Below are positions 24,829 to 33,939 of a stretch of DNA of 64,000 bases, piece by piece. A program made the position numbers and the translations under genes. The stretch comes from Actinophytocola sp044466355. Its GTDB lineage: Bacteria; Actinomycetota; Actinomycetes; Mycobacteriales; Pseudonocardiaceae. A model generated the notes under the pieces. That model did not search any database, had not been told where the DNA came from, and saw nothing but the letters and a program-made list of their open reading frames with translations. Within the stretch, counting starts at the first letter, position 1, and every line of letters begins with the position of its first letter. The stretch spans positions 1,302,001-1,366,000 of the forward strand of contig NZ_JBITMQ010000001.1 of the NCBI RefSeq assembly GCF_044466355.1. The letters run 5' to 3'.

Positions 24829-27591
24829 GGCAGCGGGGACGTCATCGCGGGTCGGTACCGGCTGGAGGACGTGATCGGCAGGGGTGGCATGGGGGAGGTG
24901 TGGCGGGCGACCGATCTCGAACTCCGGCGTGTGGTGGCGGTGAAGCAGGCGAACACCGGCGACGGCGAGGTCATCCGCCGGGAGGCCCGCATCGGTGCCG
25001 GTCTGCATCACCCCCATGTGATCTCGGTGTTCGACGTGGTAGTTGAGGGCGGTGTGCGGTGGTTGGTCATGGAGCACCTGCCCGCCCGCAGCCTGGCGGA
25101 GATCGTGCGCGCGGACGGGCCGCTGTCGCCACGCGCGGCCGCGGCTGTCGGTGCGCAGGTCGCCGACGCGTTGTCCGCCATGCACGCCAAGGGCATGGTG
25201 CACCGGGACATCACTCTGGCCAACGTGCTCGTCGCCGCTGACGGGACCGCCAAGCTCGCCGATCTCGGGGTCGCGGTGTGGGCTGAGGTCACGCAGACCG
25301 GGACGGCGCGCGACGCGGGCACTCCCGGGTACCTGGCGCCGGAAGTGCTCCGCGGCCATCCCGCCGGCGCCGCATCGGACATGTTCTCGCTGGGCGTGAC
25401 GCTGTCGGCCGTCGTCGAGGGGCACGCCGAGACGCCCGGGCCGCTGGCCACCGTGTTGGCGGCGCTGATCGACCCGAGTCCGCGTCGTCGGCCCACCGCG
25501 GACGAGGCGGCGCGGGTCCTCGCCGAGATCGACGGCGGTGCGTTGGTCACGTCGGCGCCGCGGACCGGCGAAACCGTGATCCCACGTCAGCTTCCCGCTT
25601 CCACAAGGGATTTCGTCGGCCGGGAGCGGGAACTGGCGCTGTTGACGAGCATCGTTGACGAGTCCACTTCGGACGATGGGCCGGTGGTGATCTCGACCGT
25701 GGCCGGTGGTGGGGTCGGCAAGACGGCGCTCGCGGTGCACTGGGCACACCGGGTGGCGGACCGGTTCCCCGACGGCCAGCTGTACCTGAACCTACGCGGG
25801 TTCGACCCGTCCGGCTCCCCGATGGTGCCCGGCGAGGCGGTCCGCAACCTGCTCGACGCGTTCGAGGTGCCCGCCTCGAGGATCCCGTCCGCGCTCGACG
25901 CACAGGCCGCGTTGTACCGCAGTCTGATCGCCGGCAGGCGGATGCTCGTGCTGCTCGACAACGCACGCGACTCCGACCAGGTCCGGCCGCTGCTGCCCGG
26001 CACGTCCGGCTGCCTCGTGCTGGTGACCAGCCGCAACCAGCTCACCGGCCTGACCGCGGGGCACGGCGCCCGTCACCTGCCCATCGACGTCCTGCCCGAC
26101 GCCGAGGCCCGCGCGCTGCTGTCGGCACGGCTCGGCGCCGACCGCATCGCCGCCGAATCCGGGGCCGCGAACGAGATCCTCGCCCACTGCGGCGGGATTC
26201 CGTTGGCGTTGAGCATTGTCGCGGGTCGTGTCCAGACCGACCCGCACCTGTCGCTGGCCACGGTGGCCGAGGAACTTCGCGTCGCGCGGCTGCACACGCT
26301 GGAGGACGACGACCCCGCGCTCAGTCTCCCCACCGTGCTGTCCTGGTCCTACGCCGCACTCACTCCGGAGCAGACGCGTGTACTGGGCCTGCTCGCCATC
26401 GCACCGGGGCCGGACATCGGCCTGCCGTCCGTGGCGAACCTCGCGGGCCTCACCGGTGCCAGGGCCAGAGCCGTGCTGCGCGGGCTGAGACAGGCGTCGC
26501 TGGTCGAGCAGGACGCCACGGGCCGGTACCGGATGCACGACCTGGTCCGCCGCTACGCCGCCGACCGGACGGACAGCGACCAGACCAGTGCCGACCGGGA
26601 GGCGGCGTTGCGCAGGCTGGTCGCCTTCAGCCTGCACACCGCGTACGCGGGCGACCGGCTTCTGCCACCGCCCCGCCCGCTGATCGAACTCGGCCTTCCC
26701 TCGCCGGCGGAACCGCATCCACCGCCCGACGAGGCGGCCGCCGTGGCGTGGTTCGACGCCGAGCACTCGTGTCTGCTGGCGGCACAACGACTGGCCGTCT
26801 CGCGAGGTTGGCACGACGTCGTGTGGCAACTGGCCTGGACCCTCGGCAACTTCCACCGCCGACGCGGACACCGCCACGACGACGTGGTCGTCTGGGAGGC
26901 CGGGCTGACCGCCGCGGGCCACCTCGACGACCCTGTCCTGCTGGCGACGGTCCACCGCCACCTCGGGCACGCGCTGACCCGCGCGGGCAGGCACGCCGAA
27001 GCGCAGGACCACCTCGAACGGGCCCTGCGATGGAGCGAGCGCACGGGCGACCGGCGCGAGCAGGCGCACATCCACCAGAACATCGGGAACACCTGGGTGC
27101 GGCGCGGGGACTACCGGCGGTCGCTGAACCACGCCGGCCGCGCACTGGAACTGTTCCGGCAACTGGACGAACCGGTGTGGGAAGCCGCTGCGCACAACGG
27201 GATGGGCTGGAGCCACGCGCACCTCGGCGAGTACGACGAGGCACGGGCCCACTGCGAGGCAGCGCTCACGCTGCTCGCCCGCCACCACGACCCCGCGGGC
27301 GAGGCAGACACCCTGGACAGTCTCGGCTACATCGCCCACCACGCCGGTGACCACGCCCAGGCCGTCGGCCACTACCAGCGAGCACTGGCCATCCTCCAGG
27401 ACCTCGGCGAGACCTTCGGAACCGCGGACACCCTCGAAGCGCTCGGGCATCCACTGGCCGCACTCGGCCGCCACGACGAGGCCCGTGACACGTGGATGCG
27501 GGCCGTGGAACTGCTCGAGTCACAGCACCGGCTCGTCGACGCGGACCGCGTCCGGCGGTTGCTCCGGACCCGCCCCGCCACCACACCATGA
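24826..27591 (+). CDS. Ser/Thr protein kinase - STAND (NB-ARC) NTPase - TPR fusion protein
   Basis: A 921-residue cytosolic protein with no transmembrane helix. Residues 1-245 are a Hanks-type kinase with a Gly-rich loop (IGRGGMGEVW, 17-26), Lys40, Glu53, HRD at 126-128 and DLG at 146-148. The catalytic-loop Lys of HRDxKxxN is Thr130 (HRDITLANV). Residues 258-570 are an AfsR-like STAND NTPase with FVGREREL, P-loop GGGVGKT (294-300, Lys299) and a kinase-2-like LLDNA. Residues about 600-915 hold TPR-like repeats. AfsR has a SARP domain where this protein has a kinase. Such proteins act as signal-driven oligomerising switches in regulation or defence. It is the first gene of a probable two-gene unit. 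Confidence 0.88.
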   Translation: MGSGDVIAGRYRLEDVIGRGGMGEVWRATDLELRRVVAVKQANTGDGEVIRREARIGAGLHHPHVISVFDVVVEGGVRWLVMEHLPARSLAEIVRADGPLSPRAAAAVGAQVADALSAMHAKGMVHRDITLANVLVAADGTAKLADLGVAVWAEVTQTGTARDAGTPGYLAPEVLRGHPAGAASDMFSLGVTLSAVVEGHAETPGPLATVLAALIDPSPRRRPTADEAARVLAEIDGGALVTSAPRTGETVIPRQLPASTRDFVGRERELALLTSIVDESTSDDGPVVISTVAGGGVGKTALAVHWAHRVADRFPDGQLYLNLRGFDPSGSPMVPGEAVRNLLDAFEVPASRIPSALDAQAALYRSLIAGRRMLVLLDNARDSDQVRPLLPGTSGCLVLVTSRNQLTGLTAGHGARHLPIDVLPDAEARALLSARLGADRIAAESGAANEILAHCGGIPLALSIVAGRVQTDPHLSLATVAEELRVARLHTLEDDDPALSLPTVLSWSYAALTPEQTRVLGLLAIAPGPDIGLPSVANLAGLTGARARAVLRGLRQASLVEQDATGRYRMHDLVRRYAADRTDSDQTSADREAALRRLVAFSLHTAYAGDRLLPPPRPLIELGLPSPAEPHPPPDEAAAVAWFDAEHSCLLAAQRLAVSRGWHDVVWQLAWTLGNFHRRRGHRHDDVVVWEAGLTAAGHLDDPVLLATVHRHLGHALTRAGRHAEAQDHLERALRWSERTGDRREQAHIHQNIGNTWVRRGDYRRSLNHAGRALELFRQLDEPVWEAAAHNGMGWSHAHLGEYDEARAHCEAALTLLARHHDPAGEADTLDSLGYIAHHAGDHAQAVGHYQRALAILQDLGETFGTADTLEALGHPLAALGRHDEARDTWMRAVELLESQHRLVDADRVRRLLRTRPATTP

Positions 27592-27614
27592 TGTCCACGC
27601 GAAGAGATGACGGC

Positions 27615-28307
27615 ATGATCCACTCCTTCCACCTCGCGAACCTGGCCGCGACGTCGACGGTCCGTGCGCTCGTCCGCCCACCGACCGCGCGGACGACGAC
27701 AGGGCTGCGCCACGCCGAGTGCCTGGCGATGATGCGGCTCGGGTCGCCACCCGTCTCCCGCGAGCGCCTGCAGCTCGGCCGGATCGCGATGTTCGCCGAA
27801 TGGGAGGACGAAACCGCGCTGGAGCGCTTCCTCGCGGACGACCGGCTGGGCCGGCAGCTGGACCGCGGCTGGCACGTGCGCCTGCGGTTCCTGCGGCGCT
27901 ACGGGCAACTCGCCGCGCTGCCCGACCTGCCACCGCGGGCGGGTCGAGCCGATCGGGACGAACCGGTCGTCGCCGTGACGATCGCGCGCCTCGAACTGCC
28001 CCAGCTCTTCCGGTTCCTCCGCTGGGGCCGGCCCGTGGAGCGCCTGGTCGCCAACCACCCCGGCACGACCTTCGCGACGGCCGCGATCCGGCCGCCGCGG
28101 ACGTTCTCCACCTTCTCCGTCTGGCGAACGGTAGGGGAGATGACCGACATGGTGCACGGCCGCGGCGACGTGCCGGAAGCACACACCCATGCGGTGGCCA
28201 TGGCCGAACAACACCGGAAGGACTTCCACCACGAGTCCACGTTCATGCGCTTCCGCCCGCTGTCCGAACACGGCACCTGGCAGGGCCGTCGCCTACTTCC
28301 CGGCTGA
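27615..28307 (+). CDS. CrtA/spheroidene-monooxygenase-like protein
   Basis: A 230-residue protein from ATG 27615 (GAAGAG upstream). An in-frame ATG at 27588 overlapping the previous stop would add nine residues and allow coupling. The pattern of a ferredoxin-like N-terminal half (RIAMFAEWEDETALERFL) and a C-terminal SVWRTVGEMTDMVH ... HRKDFHHESTFMRFRP ... GTWQGR matches proteins annotated as spheroidene monooxygenase in actinobacteria. CrtA itself is a heme-dependent carotenoid hydroxylase. No carotenoid gene is in the window, so the substrate is unknown. The gene is convergent with the NRPS gene that ends 23 bp away; no terminator hairpin is obvious in between. Confidence 0.6.
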   Translation: MIHSFHLANLAATSTVRALVRPPTARTTTGLRHAECLAMMRLGSPPVSRERLQLGRIAMFAEWEDETALERFLADDRLGRQLDRGWHVRLRFLRRYGQLAALPDLPPRAGRADRDEPVVAVTIARLELPQLFRFLRWGRPVERLVANHPGTTFATAAIRPPRTFSTFSVWRTVGEMTDMVHGRGDVPEAHTHAVAMAEQHRKDFHHESTFMRFRPLSEHGTWQGRRLLPG

Positions 28308-28330
28308 CTCCGCCATGGCGCCCGCCGGGG

Positions 28331-30520
28331 TCACCGGGTCGGGTCGCGGCGGGCACGGCGGCGTGCCATGCGGTCGATGATCCGGTCGGGGACGCCGCCG
28401 GTGTCGGTCCCGGCGCCAGCGGGGCGACCGCCCAGGTGTGCGGCGAGGCCGGCGATCGTCGGGTGCTCGTAGATCGTGGTGAGTGGGAACTCGCGGTCCA
28501 GGGCGGCCAGCAGCCTGCCGTGCACGGTCGCCGCGTGCAGTGAGTGCCCGCCCACGTCGAAGAAGCGCTCGTTCCTGCCGAAGTCGGTGCGGCCGAGGAC
28601 GTCCGCCCACACGCCGGCGATCACGTCGGCGATCACGTCGGTCCCCGCCGTGCCGGTCGCCGTGACCGCGGTGTCACGGGCCTGCCGGGGGCGGCGGGCC
28701 AGCAGTGCGGTGGCGTCGACCTTGCCGGTGGGGGTGAGCGGCAGGTCGGCGACGACGTCGACCGTCTCCGGGACCAGGTGGTCGGGCAGTTTCTCGCCGA
28801 GCCGGGCCCGGACGTCTGTCCGATCCGGTTCGGTGGCGCCGTCCGCGACCACGAACGCGCGCAGCACCTGTTCTTCGCCGCGCCGGTCCGGCACCACGGC
28901 ACACCGGGCCACGCCGGGCAGCGCGCCGAGCGCCACCTCGACCTCGCCCGGCTCCACCCGGTAGCCGCGCACCTTCACCTGCCGGTCGCGCCTGCCGAGG
29001 TAGACCAGGGTGCCGTCCGGCCGCCTGCGCGCGAGGTCGCCGGTGCGGTACCGGCGGACGCCCGCGTGGTCAAGGTCGAACCGGGCGGCGGCCTCCTCGG
29101 TGGGTGCCCAGTAGTCGGCGAGGAACTCGCTGCTGATCGCCACTTCACCCGCGACGGCGGACGGTGTGCCGTCGTCGGCGAGCAGCCCGACCCGGATTCC
29201 GTGCAGTGGCCTGCCGATCGGCACGACCACCGATCCGCTCGTGGCGTCCGCCACCGGCATCGGATGCTGTGCGGCGAAGCTGATCTCGGTGGCGCCGTAG
29301 CCGTTGACCAGCACCGCGTGCGCGGGCAGGCGTGCGCGGCAGCGGTCGAGGTCGGCGACCGTCACCGCCTCGCCGCCGAGCAGCACGGCCCGCAGGTCCG
29401 GGAGTGGCTCGGCGAGGCCGTCGAACAGGTAGCGGAACACCGTCGGCGTGGAGTGGTAGATGCTCACGCGGTCGCGCCGCAGGGCCGTCTCGAGGCCGGC
29501 GAGCCCGACCTCGCGCACGTCCACCGGCACACAGCACGCCCCGCTGAGCAGCGCGGAGAACGTGTCGGTGACGGCCATGTCGAACGCGAACGAGGACACC
29601 ACGCTGATCCGGTCGGCCGGGGTGATGCCGAAGTTGGTGCGGTGTGACCGGATCTGGTGCAGCACGTTGCGGTGCCGCTGCACGACACCCTTGGGCAGCC
29701 CGGTGGAGCCGCTCGTGTGCAGCACGTACGCGGGCGCGTCCGGCGCGGGCAGCGGGCGGTCCGGCCGGTCGGTCGCCGCCGGTGCGTCCGCCGTGTCCAG
29801 CACCACCGCGCCCGGCGCAAGGGACGCCGCGAGCGCGCGGTGGCGTGCCGAGGTGAGCACCGTCGACAACCCGGCCTGCGTGCACATCGCGGCCAGCCGG
29901 GGTGCGGGGTAGCGCGGGTCGAGCGGGACGTACACGCCGCCGACGGTGAGCGTCGCGAGGATCGCCGCGACCATGCCCGCGCCGTGGCCGAGCAACAGCC
30001 CGACCCTCTGTCCACCGAGAAGTCCACTGTGGACGCCCGCGAGCAGGTGCGCCAGGCCCGCGACCCGGGCACCGAGTTCGGTGTAGGTCAGCGGGACGCC
30101 GCGGTCGAGCACCGCGATCTTCTCCGGGTGCGCGGCGGCCGTCGCCCAGAACACCTCGGGTATCGAGTGGTCCACGCCGCCCGCGGGTTCGGCCGGTGGC
30201 GCACCGAGACGCTCGGTCGCCGGTTCGGGCAGGAGCGCCTCGGGCGGGGTGTGCGGCGCGGCCCGCAGCCGGGCGAGCACGGTGTCGAGGTCCTCGTCGA
30301 GGCAGCGCGCCACCTCGGCGGGCACGGTCGTGCCGGGGAACTCCAGGCGGACGCGGCCGTCCACCACGACCAGGCGGGCGACGGGCGGGATCCCGCTCAG
30401 CGGGGCCGGATCCGCCGGGTGCGTGGCGGTGTCCCCGGTCTCCACTCGAACATCGGCGACACCGCTGTAGCAGCGCAGCACCGCGGTCGCGGCGGCCACC
30501 GCCAGCGGGTCGGTGGTCAC
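28331..30520 (-). CDS. NRPS protein, A-T (with remnant of a condensation domain at the N-terminus)
   Basis: GTG 30520 overlaps the thioesterase stop (GTGA) and has AGGGGG upstream; length is 729 residues. Residues 1-110 resemble a much-shortened condensation-domain C-terminal lobe (VLRCYSGVADVRVET, then GRVRLEFPG). The A domain (about 120-610) has A3 YVLHTSGSTGLPKGV, A5 NGYGATE, A7 YRTGDLARR and A10 TPTGKVD. The T domain has FFDVGGHSL with Ser660. A by-eye 10-residue code against GrsA is DMTHLGGFAK, which I cannot match to a known substrate. The C-terminal tail (RMARRRARR) is Arg-rich, like the tails of two other NRPS proteins here, and may dock onto a KS protein. A free A-T module with no C domain suggests a starter or trans-loading role. 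Confidence 0.9.
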   Translation of the reverse strand: MTTDPLAVAAATAVLRCYSGVADVRVETGDTATHPADPAPLSGIPPVARLVVVDGRVRLEFPGTTVPAEVARCLDEDLDTVLARLRAAPHTPPEALLPEPATERLGAPPAEPAGGVDHSIPEVFWATAAAHPEKIAVLDRGVPLTYTELGARVAGLAHLLAGVHSGLLGGQRVGLLLGHGAGMVAAILATLTVGGVYVPLDPRYPAPRLAAMCTQAGLSTVLTSARHRALAASLAPGAVVLDTADAPAATDRPDRPLPAPDAPAYVLHTSGSTGLPKGVVQRHRNVLHQIRSHRTNFGITPADRISVVSSFAFDMAVTDTFSALLSGACCVPVDVREVGLAGLETALRRDRVSIYHSTPTVFRYLFDGLAEPLPDLRAVLLGGEAVTVADLDRCRARLPAHAVLVNGYGATEISFAAQHPMPVADATSGSVVVPIGRPLHGIRVGLLADDGTPSAVAGEVAISSEFLADYWAPTEEAAARFDLDHAGVRRYRTGDLARRRPDGTLVYLGRRDRQVKVRGYRVEPGEVEVALGALPGVARCAVVPDRRGEEQVLRAFVVADGATEPDRTDVRARLGEKLPDHLVPETVDVVADLPLTPTGKVDATALLARRPRQARDTAVTATGTAGTDVIADVIAGVWADVLGRTDFGRNERFFDVGGHSLHAATVHGRLLAALDREFPLTTIYEHPTIAGLAAHLGGRPAGAGTDTGGVPDRIIDRMARRRARRDPTR

Positions 30521-31281
30521 GACGCCCCCTGGGAGAACAGGTCGGCCTCGATGGTGCTCGTGATCGTCCCGGCGTGGTCGTGGAGGAAGAAGTGCCCGCC
30601 TGGCAACGTGTGCAGCGTGAAGCGCGCGCTGGTGTGCGCCGCCCAGCCGTTCATCCGGGACGCCTCCGCGATCGAGTCGGCCGTGCCCGCGAACGCCACC
30701 ACCGGCACCGGCAGCGGTTCGTCCGGTACGAACTCGTAGTCGTCCACCCAGGTCAGGTCGGACCGCAGGACAGGGAGCAGCATGTCGACCAGTTCCGGCA
30801 TGGCGAGCACCGCGTCGGGCACGCCGCCCGCCGCGGCGAGCCGCGCGACGAGTTCGTCGTCCGGCAGGACGGACAACCCGTCGAGCGCGCTCCGCGACCG
30901 CTGGTCCGGCGGCAGGCTCCCGCTCGGGTACAGCCGGACCGGCAGCGGCCCGCCGGTCCGGCGCAGCTCGCGGATCACCTCGAACCCGAGGCGGGCGCCC
31001 ATGGAGTGCCCGAACAACGCGTAGGGACGGGTGGCCGTGGCGTTGATGACCGAGGCGACGGCCACCGGGTCCACCTCGGGCCGCTCCCGGATCCTGTTCT
31101 CCCGGCCGGGCAGCCGCACGGCGGTCACCTCGACCCGGGGACCGAACGCCGCTGCCCACCCCCGGTAGACGCTCGCGCCCGCGCCGGCGTAGGGCAGGCA
31201 GAACAGCTCGACGTCCGCGTCCGGGCGGGGTACGGGTCTGCTCAGCCACCGGTCGGTGGCGTCCCGTGTGGTCGGTGTCAA
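30517..31281 (-). CDS. Type II thioesterase
   Basis: A 254-residue alpha/beta hydrolase from TTG 31281 (GAAGAGAGG upstream). The catalytic triad is Ser93 in GHSMG, Asp202 (GTADS) and His230 (GGHFFL). CLPYAGAGAS (28-37) and RLPGRENR are family marks. These enzymes clear misprimed or stalled acyl groups from carrier proteins. It is the first gene of the minus-strand pair, coupled to the A-T NRPS gene, and divergent from the main operon. Confidence 0.95.
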   Translation of the reverse strand: MTPTTRDATDRWLSRPVPRPDADVELFCLPYAGAGASVYRGWAAAFGPRVEVTAVRLPGRENRIRERPEVDPVAVASVINATATRPYALFGHSMGARLGFEVIRELRRTGGPLPVRLYPSGSLPPDQRSRSALDGLSVLPDDELVARLAAAGGVPDAVLAMPELVDMLLPVLRSDLTWVDDYEFVPDEPLPVPVVAFAGTADSIAEASRMNGWAAHTSARFTLHTLPGGHFFLHDHAGTITSTIEADLFSQGAS

Positions 31282-31437
31282 TCGGGCCTCTCTTCACCGT
31301 TCAGCGCCACGATAACCCGAGAGTCACAGACAAGAGGCGATGTTGGCGAAACCTTCCCAATCCGCTCTTTCCGTGGGTTAGCATCCAGCCCGCCGAGTCG
31401 AGAGACGCCGTAGGGATGCCTTGGGAGGGACCGGGTT
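31282..31437. promoter_or_regulatory. Divergent promoter region of the cluster
   Basis: This 156-bp gap between the thioesterase gene (minus) and the ten-gene operon (plus) is the AT-richest part of the cluster (around 31310-31385) and must hold the promoters of both units. I could not fix -35/-10 boxes with confidence. GGGAGGGACC precedes the TTG start of the plus-strand operon. Confidence 0.5.
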
Positions 31438-32526
31438 TTGTTACCCAGCGAGAGACGCATCGTTGTCATCGGTACCGGTGCGCTCGCCAGGTCCACCTGC
31501 TACTCACTGGCCACCGCGTGCTCCGTCCCGGCACGCGTGGACGTGGTCGGTCGCGACCCTGGCCGCATCGACGAGGTCTGCTACGTCGCGGGCGCCCGCG
31601 CCGCGGTGACCGGCCGGCCCGTGCGGTTCGTCCCCGGCACGGGTGATCTCGAGGCGGCGCTCACCGCGCCGGACCTCGACGGTGTGCTGGTCTGCGCGTC
31701 CACCCAGTCGCCGTGGGAGCGGCGGACCGAGCCGTCCGCGTGGACCGCGTTGCTCGGCCGCGCGGGCTTCGGCCTGACGCTGCCGTTCCAGGCCGAGCTG
31801 GCGCTGCCCGCAGGCCGGCTGCTGGCCGCCCGTACACCACGACCGTGGCTGCTCAACGCCTGCTTCCCGGACGCGGTCAACCCGCTGCTCGCCGCGCTCG
31901 GTGTGCCGGTGCTCGCCGGCATCGGCAACGTCGGTCTGCTCGCCGCCAGCGCACAGGCCGCGCTCGGCCTGCCGGACCAGTCGCGGCTGCGCCTGGTGGC
32001 CCACCACGTTCACCTGCACGCGCCCGCGCCCGGTGCCGCCGAGGCACTCGCCTGGGTCGACGATGAGCCGGTCGCCGACCCGGGCAGCCTGCTCGCCGCC
32101 CAGCGCGCCACCGACCGCGCCGAGCTCAACCACGTCACCGGGCACACCGCCGCCCTGCTCATCACCGCACTGCTCGCGGGCACCCCGCTGGACACCCACC
32201 TGCCGGGCCCGCACGGACTGCCGGGCGGTTATCCCGTCCGGCTCCACGGCACGAGCCTCACCCTGCGGCTGCCCCCGGGCCTCGACGAACCGAGTGTCGT
32301 GGCGTTCAACGAGCGTGCGGCCCTGGCCGACGGCGTCACGGTCGACCGTGATCCGGGCGGTTGGGTGCGGTTCGCTCCGGCCACCTCCGCCGAGCTCGCC
32401 GAGCTCGCACCCGACCTCGCCGCCGGTTTCCCGGTGGCCGACCTCGACTCGGCGACCGCCGAGCTCGGCGCGCTGCGCGACCGGCTGCGCGCCGAACCCG
32501 CCGGACGACTCCAGGGGGCAGTGTGA
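31438..32526 (+). CDS. NAD(P)-binding oxidoreductase-like protein of the NRPS operon
   Basis: A 362-residue protein from TTG 31438, preceded by GGGAGGG. An N-terminal Rossmann fold is clear (VVIGTGALARS, residues 9-19; then VVGRDPGRIDEV). It is followed by an all-alpha C-terminal part with LRLVAHHVHLH and a helical NHVTGHTAALLITALL, reminiscent of opine- or malate-dehydrogenase-like folds. I do not recognise the exact family. It is first in the operon and overlaps the PLP-enzyme-like gene by 4 nt (GTGA), so the two probably make one unusual building block together. Reaction and substrate are unknown. Confidence 0.6.
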   Translation: MLPSERRIVVIGTGALARSTCYSLATACSVPARVDVVGRDPGRIDEVCYVAGARAAVTGRPVRFVPGTGDLEAALTAPDLDGVLVCASTQSPWERRTEPSAWTALLGRAGFGLTLPFQAELALPAGRLLAARTPRPWLLNACFPDAVNPLLAALGVPVLAGIGNVGLLAASAQAALGLPDQSRLRLVAHHVHLHAPAPGAAEALAWVDDEPVADPGSLLAAQRATDRAELNHVTGHTAALLITALLAGTPLDTHLPGPHGLPGGYPVRLHGTSLTLRLPPGLDEPSVVAFNERAALADGVTVDRDPGGWVRFAPATSAELAELAPDLAAGFPVADLDSATAELGALRDRLRAEPAGRLQGAV

Positions 32527-33923
32527 CCAGCAACGCCGTGACCGACCAGCCGACCGGAACCCGGGCGGTGACGACCACCCCGTCGGCGAACCTGCTGACC
32601 GACTTCTACGAGCTGTTGCCGGAGGCGGTCGCCCGCTGTGTGCCGAACCCGGACCCGGTGCTCGACGACCCGGCCGCGTTCTCCCCGGGTTTCGCCCTGC
32701 CGGAGCTGGACCCGGCCGTGCGGGAGTTCCTGTCCGTCGCCACCGCGGGCTGGCAGCCGCTCGGCGAGTACGCGGGACACCGGCTGTCCCTGCTGGACCT
32801 CACCGGCAACCCCGGCACCGGCACCACCAAGACCTTCGCGTCACTGCTGATCGTCGCCCGCGCGGTGGAGTACATCCGCCGTACCGGCGAGCCCGTCGTG
32901 ATCGTGTCGCCGACCTCGGCGAACAAGGGCGTCGCGCTGCGCGACGCCGTGCTGCGGGCCATCGAGGCCGGGCTCGTCACCCCGGAGCAGCTCCGCGTCG
33001 TCGTGCTGGCGCCTGCGTCCTGCCGGCAGAAGCTGCGGACCAGCCGCCTGTCCACCGACGCCGACCTGCGCGCGCTCAACCCGATGCTGCTCTACCGCGG
33101 CACCCCGGCCGACGGGGTCAAGGCGCTGGGCCGCGCGTACGTCGACGAGCACGCCGCGGCGGCGCGCGAGCGCGGCGTCAACCTGTGGTTCACCCTGGAA
33201 CTGCGCAACTACCTCGTCGCGGACACCGCACGGGCCTTCTTCGAGCAGCGGGTGGACCCGACCGACGCGCCCGGCGCCCGCCCCCGGCTGCACGCGCACG
33301 CGGTGTCCAGCGCGTTCGGACTGCTCGGCTACCACGAGGGCCGCGCGCTGCTCGAGGAACGCGGCACCGCGAGCCGCGCCACCCGGCCGGCCAGCCTGCT
33401 GGTGCAGCACCTCGGCACCCCGGACATGGTGATCAACCTGCGGCACGGCGACTTCGACCGCGCACACCGGCCCCGGTACACGCCGGACGCGGCGACCGGG
33501 CTGTTCACCCAGCCGACCGACCCGAGGTTCCCCGAGGTCACCTACGACCCGGACGAGGTGCTCGACCCGACCTTCTACACCAGGGGCCCGGTCACCTCGC
33601 CCGCCATGAACGAGCTCATCGGCACGTTCGGCGGCGACGGGATCGTCGTCTCGCTCGCGGAGTGCGTGCAGCGGTACCCGCGGCTGCGTGCGCTGCTCGG
33701 TCACCACCTGCCCACCGACCTGCGCACGCTGCGCGAGTGGTCGCTGACGATGGCGGCGACCGGCGTGCTGAACGCGGTCGACCGGGGCCTGGTCGAGGAG
33801 GGGCGCGACATCGTCGTGCACGCGTCCGGCAGCTACACGACCGCCGACTACGAACCGCTGGACGCGCACGCCATCACCGAGGTCGCCTCGGTCGGGGACG
33901 TCGCCGCCGCCGTGCGCGGCTGA
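32523..33923 (+). CDS. Divergent fold-type-II PLP-enzyme-like protein
   Basis: A 466-residue protein starting at GTG 32523 inside the upstream stop. LTGNPGTGTTKTFASLL (93-109) aligns with the Schiff-base motif of threonine-synthase or cysteine-synthase enzymes (NPTGSxKDR), making Lys103 the candidate PLP lysine. SPTSANKGVAL (129-139) aligns with their Ser/Asn loop (SxGNxGxA), and VHASGSYT near the end fits the position that holds the pyridine nitrogen. The rest is diverged and an active enzyme is not certain. Fold-type-II enzymes make beta- or gamma-substituted amino acids such as diaminopropionate. Coupling to a dehydrogenase gene recalls the logic of two-enzyme diaminopropionate synthesis, without clear homology. 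The role is inferred. Confidence 0.55.
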   Translation: MTSNAVTDQPTGTRAVTTTPSANLLTDFYELLPEAVARCVPNPDPVLDDPAAFSPGFALPELDPAVREFLSVATAGWQPLGEYAGHRLSLLDLTGNPGTGTTKTFASLLIVARAVEYIRRTGEPVVIVSPTSANKGVALRDAVLRAIEAGLVTPEQLRVVVLAPASCRQKLRTSRLSTDADLRALNPMLLYRGTPADGVKALGRAYVDEHAAAARERGVNLWFTLELRNYLVADTARAFFEQRVDPTDAPGARPRLHAHAVSSAFGLLGYHEGRALLEERGTASRATRPASLLVQHLGTPDMVINLRHGDFDRAHRPRYTPDAATGLFTQPTDPRFPEVTYDPDEVLDPTFYTRGPVTSPAMNELIGTFGGDGIVVSLAECVQRYPRLRALLGHHLPTDLRTLREWSLTMAATGVLNAVDRGLVEEGRDIVVHASGSYTTADYEPLDAHAITEVASVGDVAAAVRG

Positions 33924-33939
33924 ACCGGGCAGGGGCCAC

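Noticed and set aside
31438..33923. Direct call as SbnB/SbnA diaminopropionate synthases
   Set aside because: The first protein has an N-terminal Rossmann fold unlike ornithine-cyclodeaminase-type SbnB, and the second is too divergent; only the general logic is similar.
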